The notes: generated by a model from the sequence alone, not told the origin. A stretch of DNA of 64,000 nucleotides from Bog-532 sp963742875 (GCA_963742875.1 CAVUNO010000026.1:1054001-1118000), one strand, 5' to 3'. Counted from the first letter of the stretch, positions 53,184 through 61,354 are shown. A program made the numbers and translations.

Positions 53184-53780
53184 TCATCGTACCGGCGGGC
53201 CAGCGGCCACGCGGGCGACGAGACCGGCGATCTGGTCGGCCAGGGGCACGGCCGCGGTCAGGCGGTTGTCGATGACCGTGTGCGGGGCTGCCGGGGCGGT
53301 ACCGAGGCGCATGCTGGCGGTGTACGCGGCGAACCGCTCCAGCTTGGGCGCGTCCCGGGCGTACCCGCGGGCGGCGAGGCGCTGGCGCAGGGTGGCCGCG
53401 TCCGAACGGATCCAGACTAGGTGCACGGTCCCGCCGCCGAGGTCATCCACCCAGGACCGCCACCGGTCCGCGTGGTGGATCTGCTGGGTGAACGGGCCGG
53501 ACAGCAGGACGGGGCAGCCGTGCGCACGGATCTCCCGGGCGGTGGACGTCATGCCCGCGTACTCGTGCACCTTGATGTGCTCGTCGTACCAGGGGCCCTC
53601 GCGCTCACCCGGCGGGCGGCCGGCCGCGGCGAGCGTCGCGGCCACGAACGACCCGTACATGGTGTCCTTGTCGAGCAGCGCCGGGGTCCCGTCCAGGGCG
53701 GCGAGCAGCAGGCCCGCGACCGTGCTCTTGCCCGCCCCGGGCGGCCCGGCCACCACCCACGCGGGCGCAGGAGCGTCCAT
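53184..53780 (-). CDS. P-loop ATP/GTP-binding kinase-like protein
   Basis: A 198-residue AAA/zeta-toxin-like P-loop protein. Walker A is GPPGAGKSTVAGLLLAAL. A Asp-Lys-Asp-Thr motif (LLDKDTMYGSF) and a lid region follow (RQRLAARGYARDAPKL). It resembles small-molecule kinases or antibiotic/gluconate-type kinases. The substrate is unknown. A start at ATG 53780 fits the Walker A position (residue 12). It is divergent from the VOC gene. Confidence 0.8.
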   Translation of the reverse strand: MDAPAPAWVVAGPPGAGKSTVAGLLLAALDGTPALLDKDTMYGSFVAATLAAAGRPPGEREGPWYDEHIKVHEYAGMTSTAREIRAHGCPVLLSGPFTQQIHHADRWRSWVDDLGGGTVHLVWIRSDAATLRQRLAARGYARDAPKLERFAAYTASMRLGTAPAAPHTVIDNRLTAAVPLADQIAGLVARVAAGPPVR

Positions 53781-53915
53781 GCTCAGCGAGAATACGGTTC
53801 TGCGCCGCCGGAAGGATCCCTGCGCCGCATTTGCGGTCAGTTTGCGCAGCTATCACGGCACAAATCAACCACGTTTTCGTATTTATGAGACGGAGAGCGG
53901 GACTATGATCGGGGA

Positions 53916-54281
53916 GTGATCAACGGGGTGCATGCGATCGTCTTCTCACGGGAGGCGGAGAAGGTCCGGGCGTTCCTGGGCGAGGTGCTGGGGCTGGCGT
54001 CGGTGGACGCGGGGCACGGCTGGCTCATCTTCGCCCTGCCCCCGGCCGAGCTCGCCGTTCACCCGACCGACGGGGAGAGCCGCCACGAGCTGTACCTGAT
54101 GTGCGATGACATTTACGCCACGCTGGCCGAACTGAGGGGCAAGGGCGTGCCGATAGCCGGCGACGTTTCCGACCAGGGGTGGGGGCTGGTCGCGGCGATC
54201 CGGCTGCCCGACGGCGAGGAATTCCCCATCTACGAGCCGCGGCACCCGTCCCCCATCCGGACGCGCGGGCGGGGGACTTAG
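53916..54281 (+). CDS. glyoxalase/VOC-superfamily protein
   Basis: A 121-residue single-domain VOC protein from GTG 53916 with ggggag just before it. Metal ligands could be His in MINGVHAIVF and Glu in EFPIYEPRH. The beta-alpha-beta core is complete (REAEKVRAFLGEVLGLASVD). Members detoxify aldehydes or bind antibiotics. The stop overlaps the convergent amidohydrolase fragment by 4 bp. Confidence 0.8.
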   Translation: MINGVHAIVFSREAEKVRAFLGEVLGLASVDAGHGWLIFALPPAELAVHPTDGESRHELYLMCDDIYATLAELRGKGVPIAGDVSDQGWGLVAAIRLPDGEEFPIYEPRHPSPIRTRGRGT

Positions 54282-54625
54282 CCGGGCAGGCCCAGGATGC
54301 GGGCGGCGTTGCCGCGGAGCACCGTGTCCCGGACGGCGCCAGTGAGGCCGAGGTCGTCGAGCTCGGACAGGCACCGTTCGGGGGCGATGAACGGGTAGTC
54401 ACTGCCCCACACGAACTGATCCGACAGCCGGCCCCTGAGCTCGGCGATCACCTCCGGCGGGATCCGGCGCGGGGACCAGCCGGAGATGTCGATGAACACG
54501 TTGGTCTTGTGCAGCGCCACAGCGATCAGGTCCATCTGCCAGGGCCAGCCGAAATGCGCGGCCACCACGGTCAGCCGGGGATGCGCCGCGGCCACCGGGT
54601 CGAGCTGGCCCTGTGTGACACGGGC
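54278..54625 (-). pseudogene. C-terminal fragment of an amidohydrolase (PF04909-type)
   Basis: The reverse strand reads DPVAAAHPRLTVVAAHFGWP, then FIDISGWSPRRIPPEVIAEL, FVWGSDYPFIAPERCLSEL and ends RGNAARILGLPG. The His in AAHFGWP and the catalytic Asp in GSDYP are the last metal-linked residues of this family. The N-terminal barrel with the HxH motif is missing, since the sequence changes upstream of 54625. No start codon is present at the border. Confidence 0.7.
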
Positions 54626-54730
54626 CCATCGTAGAAGGCATGTCATGTTCTGGGATAGGCGGGCGGGGGGGCCCGGGGGATAATGACGCCGCCGGGCGAC
54701 GGTACCCGGCGCGGCGCGAGGGAGGGTGAC

Positions 54731-55900
54731 GTGACTTCTGGTATCGGTGGTGCGGGCATTGACAAGGTTTTGGAGGGCGCGGTAGAAGCGGGCGCAGTCC
54801 CGCACGTGGTGGCGATCGCCGCCGACCGCGACCGGGTGATCTATCAGGGGGCGGCCGGCCCGCGGGCGGTGGGCGAGAGCGCCCCCGTCGGCACGGACAC
54901 GCTGTTCCGGATCATGTCGATGACCAAGATGCCGTGCACCGTGGTCGCGCTGCAGGAGATGGAGAAGGGCAACCTGGACCTGGACGCGCCGGTCGCCGAC
55001 TACTGCCCCGAGTTCGCCCAGGTCCAGGTGCTGACCGGATTCGACGGCGACACCCCGCGGCTGCGCCCGCCGGCCAGCCAGGCCACAGTCAGGCAGCTGC
55101 TCACGCACACCTCCGGCCTTGGCTACTGGTTCTGGAACGGCGACCTGGTGCGGTGGGAGAAGATCTCCGGCATCCCGAACGTCGTGGCCGGGCTGAAGGC
55201 CTCGCTCCGGGCGCCGCTGGTCGCCGACCCGGGCACCGCGTTCATCTACGGCATCAACACCGACTGGCTGGGCCAGGTCATCGAGGCGGTGACCGGACTG
55301 AGCCTCGCCGTCGCAGTCAAGCATGGCGTCACCGGACCGCTCGGGATGGATCACACGAGCTTCCTGATGAACGACGACGAGCGGCTGAACTGCACGCCTG
55401 TGCACGTCAAGGGCGAGGATGGGAACTGGGCGTCCATCGGCGAGATCCTGAACCAGGCACCGGAGTACTGGGCCGGGGGGCATGGGATGTACGGGCCGCC
55501 GAGCGACTACATCAGGTTCGAACGCGCCCTGCTGCGCGGCGGCGAGCTGGACGGCGCGCGGATCCTGCGGCAGGAGACTGTGGACGAGGCGTTCCGGAAC
55601 CAGATCGGTGACCTGGACTTCCCCGCCGAGATCCCGACCTTCGACCCGTCCGCCAGCGGCACTCTGGCCTTGGGGCCCGGGTTAAAGTGGGGGTACGGGC
55701 TGGTGCTCAACACCCAGGATCTGCCCGGGATGCGGCGGGCCTGGTCCGGGGCGTGGGCCGGGCTGTGCAACACGCATTTCTGGGTGGACCGCACCGCCGG
55801 GATCTGCGCCTCGATCTACAGCAATTTCCTGCCGTTCGTCACGCCGGAAGCGTTCGCCCTCTACCAGGACTTCGAGCGGGCGCTGTATTCCGCACTTTAA
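54731..55900 (+). CDS. serine hydrolase of the beta-lactamase class C family
   Basis: A 389-residue protein from GTG 54731, with ggaggg 4-9 bp upstream. SxxK is SMTK in FRIMSMTKMPCTVVAL and the Tyr motif is YGIN in FIYGINTDWLGQ. A third motif is in the C-terminal HxG-like region (GGHGMYGPPSDYIRFERAL). It is cytosolic by lack of a signal. Its C-terminus overlaps the convergent sigma-factor fragment by one codon. Confidence 0.88.
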   Translation: MTSGIGGAGIDKVLEGAVEAGAVPHVVAIAADRDRVIYQGAAGPRAVGESAPVGTDTLFRIMSMTKMPCTVVALQEMEKGNLDLDAPVADYCPEFAQVQVLTGFDGDTPRLRPPASQATVRQLLTHTSGLGYWFWNGDLVRWEKISGIPNVVAGLKASLRAPLVADPGTAFIYGINTDWLGQVIEAVTGLSLAVAVKHGVTGPLGMDHTSFLMNDDERLNCTPVHVKGEDGNWASIGEILNQAPEYWAGGHGMYGPPSDYIRFERALLRGGELDGARILRQETVDEAFRNQIGDLDFPAEIPTFDPSASGTLALGPGLKWGYGLVLNTQDLPGMRRAWSGAWAGLCNTHFWVDRTAGICASIYSNFLPFVTPEAFALYQDFERALYSAL

Positions 55901-56170
55901 CCGGGCTGGCCGCCACGGCGGGCCTGCTCGGCTCGCGCGGCGGTCAGTTCCCGTTCCGGCCCGTTCCGGGTCAAGTCGGCCGCGCGCTCGAATTCGGCCT
56001 GCGCCTCGGCGGCCCGCCCCAGCTTCACCAGCAGGTCACCGCGCACGCTGGCCAGCAGGTGGTAGCCGCGCAGGGCGGGCTCGCCGACGAGCTGATCCAC
56101 CAGGTCCAGGCCGGCCTGGGGGCCGAACGCCATCGACAGCGCGACGGCGCGGTTCAGCTCGACCACGCGC
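55897..56170 (-). pseudogene. C-terminal fragment of an ECF sigma factor (DUF6596-type)
   Basis: The reverse strand reads VVELNRAVALSMAFGPQAGL, then EPALRGYHLLASVRGDLLVK and EFERAADLTRNGPERELT. These TPR-like helices are the distinctive tail of sigma factors that are normally encoded beside a YCII/DGPF protein. Regions 2 and 4 are missing. The 5' end abuts the DGPF gene's ELIGG at about 56172. Confidence 0.8.
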
Positions 56171-56171
56171 C

Positions 56172-56404
56172 CAGCCGCCGATCAGCTCCTTGGCTTCGGT
56201 GAACGGGCCGTCCAGCACGGTGAACTCGCCGTCGCGGTACCGCACCTTGATCGCCTCGTCCAGCGGGCCGGCAGCCCCCGCGGCCAGCAGGACTCCGGCC
56301 TTGGTGGCTTCCTCCATGAACTCGCCCATCTTGGCCATGAGCTCCGGGGTCGGGGGCGCAATCGGGGCGGACGGGTCGCCGAGGGTGTAAGAGAGATACC
56401 GCAT
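56172..56404 (-). pseudogene. N-terminal part of a YCII/DGPF-domain protein
   Basis: From ATG 56404 with aggagc upstream, the protein reads MRYLSYTLGDPSAPIAPPTP, then MEEATKAGVLLAAG and LDGPFTEAKELIGG. The DGPFTE motif and length match YCII-related proteins. The last strand of the fold is missing, since the frame runs into the sigma-factor tail and becomes Arg-rich. It was probably a complete gene upstream of the sigma gene before a deletion. Confidence 0.8.
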
Positions 56405-56732
56405 GCTCAAGCTCCTGTTCTGTTGGTGGCGGCGGCTTCCGTTAGCGGCGCGGGGCGCCGCCGGTTCCCTTTGCCCACACGTCGAACGCCGCGGGCGCCA
56501 GATCGACACGCGCTGGAATAATTTTCCGAACATGGCGGCCGGGGAACATCGGCCGGGCTGCTAGCGTTGCGACCCTTGGTGGCACAGCTGCCGCCGCTCT
56601 CGCGGGCACCCGGCCCGCGTGGTCGCTTGTGTGAGCAGTCCGCTGGTCGGCGAATCACTTTTCGCCGCTGTCGTCGACGTCTCTGACATGACGCGGCCCC
56701 GTACCAGCGATGGAGTTCATGCATGTCTGACA
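56405..56732. promoter_or_regulatory. divergent intergenic region
   Basis: 328 bp between the DGPF start and the DEAD-box start contain no clear gene. An AT-richer patch (gaataattttccg, about 56515-56527) may be a promoter element. ATG 56723 in another frame (Arg-rich) is discussed with the helicase. Confidence 0.3.
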
Positions 56733-58316
56733 ATGCACGGCGACGGCGCGCGCCTGCCCGCTCGCACGGTCCCCGCGAGCAGGAACCCGGCCGCCGCAGC
56801 CAGCCCGCACGCCGCGGGGGTGAGCCTGCCTGGCCGCCCGGCGCGACGCGGCGGCAAGCCCGCCGGGCGGGCGGGCGGGCGGCCGTCCCGGCCGGTCCGG
56901 CCCGCGCAGCCCGACCCTTACGCGGGGCTCGACCGCGCCCTGTCCGACGCCGCCGCCCAGCCGGCGCCCGCATCAGCGTCGTTCGGCCAGCTTGGCCTGC
57001 CCGAGCGGCTGATCAGCGCGCTGGCCGCGCGGAACATTCACGAGCCGTTCGCGATCCAGGCCCGGGCGCTGCCGGACGCGATGGCCGGGCGCGACGTGCT
57101 CGGCCGGGCGCAGACCGGTTCGGGCAAGACGCTCGCCTTCGGCCTGCCGATGCTGACCCGGCTGACCGGCACCGCGGGCCCCAAGGGCGCCCCGCGCGGC
57201 CTGGTCCTGGTGCCCACGCGTGAGCTGGCCCAGCAGGTCGCCGACGTGCTCACGCCACTCGGCCGCAGCGTCGGCGTGACCGTCACGACCGTCTACGGCG
57301 GCGTGCCGTATGGCCGCCAGATCACCCAGCTGCGCAACGGCGTGGACATCGTCGTCGCGACCCCGGGCCGGCTGATCGACCTCCTCGACCGGGAGGCCTG
57401 CACGCTCAGCGGCATCGAGATCACGGTTCTGGACGAGGCCGACCACATGGCCGACCTCGGCTTCCTGCCCGCGGTGACCCGCATCCTGGACGAGACCCCG
57501 GCGGGCGGCCAGCGGATGCTGTTCTCCGCCACGCTGGACCGGCGGGTCGGGCAGCTGGTGACCCGCTACCTCAACGACCCCGCGCTGCACGCGGTGGCGC
57601 CGCAGGCCGAGACGGCGAGCGTGGCCGAGCACAGTGTGCTGGTGCTGCACGCCGAGGACAAACTGCCGGTAGCCGCGGAGATCGCCAGCCTGCCGGCGCG
57701 GACCCTGTTCTTCGTCCGGACCAAGCACGGCGCGGACCGGCTCGCCCGGCAGCTGAGCAAGGCCGGGGTGGCCGCCGAGGCCATTCACGGCAACCGGAAC
57801 CAGAGCCAACGGCAGCGCGCGCTGGACGCGTTCGCGGCCGGCGACCCGCGGGTCCTCGTCGCCACCGACGTCGCCGCGCGCGGCATCCACGTCGACGACG
57901 TGGAGCTGGTCGTGCACTTCGATCCGCCCAACGACCATAAGGACTATCTGCACCGCTCCGGCCGTACGGCCCGCGCGGGGGCGTCCGGGCTGGTCGTGAC
58001 GCTGGCAGAGCAAGGCCAGGTCCGGGAACTGCAGCGGATGCACGACGCGGCGGGCGTGAGCGCGCCGCGGCACCACGTCGGCGTGGGGCATCACCTGGTC
58101 CGGGAGATCGCGACAACCGGCACACCGGTCCCGCCCCCGCCGCCCGCCTCGGCCGTGCCGGCCGGGCGGGGTGGCGCCAAGCGGCGGCGGCCGCGTGCCT
58201 TTCACCCGACCGGCGACCGGGCGCACGCGCCAGGCCGTGGCGGCCGGGGTAGCCAGACACGGGGTAGCCAGACACGGGGCGGCCACCCGAACCGGGGCCC
58301 GCGCGAGGCAGCGTAG
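56733..58316 (+). CDS. DEAD-box RNA helicase
   Basis: About 527 residues from ATG 56733. Motif Q is upstream of FAIQARALPDAMAGRDVLG, Walker A is AQTGSGKT, motif Ia PTRELAQQ, Walker B DEADHMADLGF, motif III SATLDRR, motif V ARGIHVDD and motif VI HRSGRTARAG. The C-terminus is Arg/Gly-rich with a two-copy SQTRG repeat. It remodels RNA, often in cold or stress. Another ATG at 56723 starts a more Arg-rich N-terminus in a different frame, so the true start or a small frameshift near 56800-56900 is uncertain. Confidence 0.88.
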   Translation: MHGDGARLPARTVPASRNPAAAASPHAAGVSLPGRPARRGGKPAGRAGGRPSRPVRPAQPDPYAGLDRALSDAAAQPAPASASFGQLGLPERLISALAARNIHEPFAIQARALPDAMAGRDVLGRAQTGSGKTLAFGLPMLTRLTGTAGPKGAPRGLVLVPTRELAQQVADVLTPLGRSVGVTVTTVYGGVPYGRQITQLRNGVDIVVATPGRLIDLLDREACTLSGIEITVLDEADHMADLGFLPAVTRILDETPAGGQRMLFSATLDRRVGQLVTRYLNDPALHAVAPQAETASVAEHSVLVLHAEDKLPVAAEIASLPARTLFFVRTKHGADRLARQLSKAGVAAEAIHGNRNQSQRQRALDAFAAGDPRVLVATDVAARGIHVDDVELVVHFDPPNDHKDYLHRSGRTARAGASGLVVTLAEQGQVRELQRMHDAAGVSAPRHHVGVGHHLVREIATTGTPVPPPPPASAVPAGRGGAKRRRPRAFHPTGDRAHAPGRGGRGSQTRGSQTRGGHPNRGPREAA

Positions 58317-58340
58317 CCCAGCCGTTCGGCGGCCAACACT

Positions 58341-58376
58341 TATTAGGGGGCCAGCCGATATTAGGGGGCCAGCCGA
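58341..58376. repeat. 18-bp exact tandem duplication
   Basis: tattagggggccagccga occurs at 58341-58358 and 58359-58376 between the helicase stop and the DinB start. The duplicated unit is rather close to the likely promoter of the DinB-like gene. Confidence 0.95.
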
Positions 58377-58419
58377 AAGGAGCTGGCCGCCGACTGGGTG
58401 ACGCTGGCAGGCTGGGCGG

Positions 58420-58929
58420 GTGAGCTTGCTATTTCCTGAACCGACGACGCCGGCGGCGTCGCGGGCCGAGGTCTTCCTGCGGTACCTGGACTACTTCCGC
58501 TCCCGGCTGGTCGGCAAGCTCGAAGGGCTGCCCAGCGGGGAACTGCGCGCCAGCCGGCTGCCGTCCGGCTGGGCGCCGATCGAGCTGATCAAGCACCTGG
58601 CCTACGTGGAGATGCGGTGGCTGGAGTGGGGCTTCGAGGGCCGCGACCAGCCCGATGTGTGGGGCGATATCAAGGACGACCGCTGGTACGTCGCCCCCGA
58701 TGAGACGCTGGCCGGCCTGGTGGCGGCGCTGTACGCCCAGGCCGGACGGACCCGGGCGATCGTCGGGGCGCACGATCTGGCCGACACCGGCCAGCCCGGC
58801 GAACGGTGGGACGGGGCCGATCCCCCATCCCTGGAACGGGTCCTGTTCCACCTGCTGCAGGAGTACGCGGGGCACGTCGGCCAGCTGGACATCGTCAGCG
58901 AGCTGGCCGGCGGCCCAGTCGGGGAATGA
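58420..58929 (+). CDS. DinB/DUF664-family protein
   Basis: A 169-residue four-helix protein from GTG 58420. Metal-ligand His occur in LIKHLAYVEMRW and LLQEYAGHVGQLDIV. Start is supported by agcttgc context only, with no strong ribosome site. It is similar in type to the protein at 5596-6108 and may use mycothiol. The 3' half overlaps the extended reading frame of the convergent Nudix gene. Confidence 0.8.
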   Translation: MSLLFPEPTTPAASRAEVFLRYLDYFRSRLVGKLEGLPSGELRASRLPSGWAPIELIKHLAYVEMRWLEWGFEGRDQPDVWGDIKDDRWYVAPDETLAGLVAALYAQAGRTRAIVGAHDLADTGQPGERWDGADPPSLERVLFHLLQEYAGHVGQLDIVSELAGGPVGE

Positions 58930-59402
58930 CCGCGCGGGGCCGGCGAGGCCAGGACGTCCCGGATCAACGTGGCCAGCCCGGTGGGCCAGACGGTCTCGGT
59001 GGTGCTGTCCAGCTCCGTCAGTGTCCACCAGCGCCAGGCGGCGATGCCGTCGGTCGCGTGCATCGCGTCGACCCCGCGGATCTCACGGCACGCCGGGCCG
59101 GTCCGCGCCAGGTACAGCCGCTCCCGCTGCCGCACCAACCGGCCCGAATGTTCCATGGTCCATGTGCGGCGGAGCACCTCGGCACCCAGCGGGATGTCGC
59201 TCCAGCCGGTCTCCTCGGCGAGCTCGCGGAGCGCGGCGGCCGGGAAGTCCTCGCCCTCATTCAGCCCGCCGCCAGGGGTCGTCCAGTGGCTTCCGTTCGG
59301 CGGCCCGTCGTCGTAGCGCATCAGTAGCACCCGGTCGTCTGGATCGAGCAGGACGACGCGGGCGGCGCGGCGCACCGGGAGACCGTTCACGGCTGGGACC
59401 AT
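58602..59402 (-). CDS. Nudix hydrolase with read-through C-terminus
   Basis: The Nudix fold spans about residues 1-155 from ATG 59402. The Nudix box is GGGLNEGEDFPAAALRELAE then ETGW, with all Glu ligands present. Typical members of this length end near LIRDVLA, but here no stop is met and the frame runs on to 58602. The extra 110 codons are the antisense of the DinB-like gene and look unlike protein. The original stop may have been lost; the enzyme core should still fold. Other ATG codons at 59411 and 59438 are possible starts. Confidence 0.8.
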   Translation of the reverse strand: MVPAVNGLPVRRAARVVLLDPDDRVLLMRYDDGPPNGSHWTTPGGGLNEGEDFPAAALRELAEETGWSDIPLGAEVLRRTWTMEHSGRLVRQRERLYLARTGPACREIRGVDAMHATDGIAAWRWWTLTELDSTTETVWPTGLATLIRDVLASPAPRGHSPTGPPASSLTMSSWPTCPAYSCSRWNRTRSRDGGSAPSHRSPGWPVSARSCAPTIARVRPAWAYSAATRPASVSSGATYQRSSLISPHTSGWSRPSKPHSSHRIST

Positions 59403-59462
59403 GCCCCCCATTGTGCCGTTTTGAGACCTGTGCGGCACGGTCGTGGTGCGAGCATCAGCGCC

Positions 59463-60083
59463 ATGGCCGGGACAAACGCTGCCTCATCGCAGGCGCAGAA
59501 GCTGACCGTCACCCTGGATCTGCCGTCGGCGCAGGTGCTGGCGGACCAGATCTCGACCATCCAGGATCTGCAGTTCGTGATGGAGTGCTGCAAGCGGCTG
59601 CTGACCGAGCTCGTCAAACCGGAGGAAGAGCGGGATGCGGTGGTGCCGCAGGCGCTCTGGTCGGCCGCGCTGATGGGCTACGACCGCTGCTTTACCAAGG
59701 GCAAGCGGTTCGGGCTCACCGCCGACGACGTCCGGAGCCTGCCGCTCGAGGGCCAGGTGATGAAGTTCCACAACTGGGTCGTCGACGAGCGCAACAAGCT
59801 CGCCCGGCATCCGGCGAACCCTTACGACGTGGCCCGGGTCGGCACCGTCCTGTCCCGGCCCCTGTCCTCGTCCTCGGCGGGCCAGCCGGAACGGCAGGTG
59901 GAGGGGATCACCGTGCTGTCGGCGAGCCACATCCTGGTCGACGGGGCCGGAGTCCGCCAGCTCGGGGCGCTGGCGTCCGAACTGGCCAAGCAGACCGCCG
60001 AAAGGGCGCAGAAGCAGGAGAGCACCGTCCTCGCCGAGGTGCAGAAGATCGTCTGGCCACCCGCCGTACTCGTCGGGGTCTAG
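59463..60083 (+). CDS. conserved hypothetical protein
   Basis: A 206-residue protein from ATG 59463. It begins with a Ser/Ala/Gln segment, then DLPSAQVLADQISTIQDLQF and RCFTKGKRFGLTADDVRSLP. A basic-aromatic segment FHNWVVDERNKLARHPANPY follows, and ends with a Glu/Lys-rich helix. It resembles a mixed helical protein with no known catalytic motif. It is divergent from the Nudix gene. Confidence 0.65.
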   Translation: MAGTNAASSQAQKLTVTLDLPSAQVLADQISTIQDLQFVMECCKRLLTELVKPEEERDAVVPQALWSAALMGYDRCFTKGKRFGLTADDVRSLPLEGQVMKFHNWVVDERNKLARHPANPYDVARVGTVLSRPLSSSSAGQPERQVEGITVLSASHILVDGAGVRQLGALASELAKQTAERAQKQESTVLAEVQKIVWPPAVLVGV

Positions 60084-60101
60084 CTCACTTTTCGCCCTGG
60101 C

Positions 60102-60218
60102 TTAGGCCGGAGGCCGCCGGGGGCCGGCGCACCAGCGGTCATGGCAAGGGCGGCACGTCTTGGTCAGCCGGTCGATGGCCGTATAGACGCCGCAGCTGAA
60201 ACAGTAATCGTCATACAT
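60102..60218 (-). CDS. 38-residue zinc-ribbon-like small protein
   Basis: ATG 60218 follows gaaggagggg by 12 bp. It encodes MYDDYCFSCGVYTAIDRLTK, then TCRPCHDRWCAGP and a short Pro-rich end. Two CxxC motifs plus a third Cys and His could bind one zinc ion. It is convergent with the conserved gene at 59463-60083. It is too small for a family assignment but shows a real ribosome site and coding character. Confidence 0.55.
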   Translation of the reverse strand: MYDDYCFSCGVYTAIDRLTKTCRPCHDRWCAGPRRPPA

Positions 60219-60303
60219 CCGGGATTCTTGCCCCTCCTTCGCTAATGTGTTCAGCACTGCAGGGCGTCAGATATTCCGCTATTCCGCGCGCCGATGCCCC
60301 GCG

Positions 60304-60498
60304 TCAGCCGAGCGTGAAGGGGTCGCGGGTATCGCCGCTCAGCTCCACCCAGACGCTCTTGCTCTCGGTGTAGGCGTGCACGGCGTCGATGCCGTTCTCC
60401 CGGCCCATCCCGGAGGCCTTCTCGAACGTCCGGCCGGAGATGGCGTCGACGGCCTTCCCGCCGATCAGCATGCGGAACTGCTCGGGCTGCTTGCTCAC
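60304..60498 (-). pseudogene. aldehyde dehydrogenase reduced to its two ends
   Basis: From GTG 60498 the frame reads SKQPEQFRMLIGGKAVDAIS and GRTFEK, the usual N-terminus of an aldehyde dehydrogenase. It continues directly with SGMGRENGIDAVHAYTESKS and VWVELSGDTRDPFTLG, the normal C-terminus. About 430 residues, including the catalytic Cys and Glu, are absent. The frame is kept, so the product would be only 64 residues. It is an internal-deletion scar, probably inactive. Confidence 0.85.
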
Positions 60499-60578
60499 GG
60501 CTTGCCTTCCTGCGCGCCCCGGCCGAAATGGATCGGTTTCAACAAAGATACTCAGCGCGCGCCCGTTGACGCGCAGCT

Positions 60579-60730
60579 TGACTTCTGCCCACCCTGAAGG
60601 ATGGGGATTCTCAGCCTCGCTGGCCAAGGTTCCTGTTTCATTGACGGTCGCCTCCCTGCACGATGTGCGGCACCACGCCGGGCCAACCCGCCCTGAAGGA
60701 CGAGGCTTGCACCCTGGAAGGATTTGGTCA
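60579..60730 (-). mobile_element. tnpB-less IS200/IS605-type right end (copy C)
   Basis: A 152-bp block matches the complement of copy D (30322-30459) over ttgacttct, the terminal hairpin (ccaccctgaaggatgggg), gattctcagcc, ccaaggttcctgtttca and gacggtcgcctccc, and again at cgccctgaag and ggaaggatttggtca. No tnpB is present. It separates the aldehyde dehydrogenase scar from the F420-type reductase. Confidence 0.75.
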
Positions 60731-60781
60731 GCGGAGGGCGCTAAGGGCGCGCCAGGCGTCATCGGGTGAGCGGGAGGCGGC

Positions 60782-61354
60782 ATGAGGATCGCAGTGATCG
60801 GGACGGGCCACATCGGCGGCACACTGGGCCGTCAATGGCGGGCGGCCGGGCACGACGTGGTGTACGGCTCACGCAAGGGCGAAGGAGAAGGACCGGGCGG
60901 CGCGCCGCTGATGCCGATCGGTGACGCGATCGACGGGGCCGGCGTGGTGGTGTTCGCCATTCCGGGCGGAGCGGTCGGGGAGACGATCACGCCACACGGT
61001 CCGGTGCTGACCGGCCGGATCGTGGTCGACGCCACGAACAACATGAGCGGGCCGGTGCCCGACGCCCGCGCCGCGATCACCGCGGCCGTGCCGGACGTCC
61101 GGTACGTGCGCGCGTTCAACACGCTGGGCTGGGAGAACTTCGCCGACCCGGTGCCCGGCGCGGCACTGTTCTTCGCCGCCGAGCCGAGCGCGCGGGAGAC
61201 GTCCGAGGAGCTCATCCGCGCCGTGGGCCTGGAGCCGGCCTACGTCGGGGACACGGATGCCACCGGCGTCGTGGACGCCCTGCTCCCGCTGTGGTTCGCA
61301 CTGGTCAAGCAGAACGGCGGCAACCGCAGGGTCGCCCTGAGCATCGTTCGGTAG
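60782..61354 (+). CDS. F420-dependent NADP reductase-like protein
   Basis: A 190-residue Rossmann protein from ATG 60782 with gggaggcgg upstream. Dinucleotide-binding motif is MRIAVIGTGHIGGTLGRQW, followed by DVVYGSRKGEG, a NADP-type second strand. FNTLGWENFADPVPG matches F420_oxidored family proteins. It may transfer hydride between NADPH and F420, though many relatives use other cofactors. A very strong hairpin follows the stop. Confidence 0.8.
   Translation: MRIAVIGTGHIGGTLGRQWRAAGHDVVYGSRKGEGEGPGGAPLMPIGDAIDGAGVVVFAIPGGAVGETITPHGPVLTGRIVVDATNNMSGPVPDARAAITAAVPDVRYVRAFNTLGWENFADPVPGAALFFAAEPSARETSEELIRAVGLEPAYVGDTDATGVVDALLPLWFALVKQNGGNRRVALSIVR

Noticed and set aside
52918..53919. Forward open frame of 333 codons
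   Set aside because: It covers the antisense of the P-loop kinase gene and of the integrase fragment; Arg/Ser-rich composition and no motifs.
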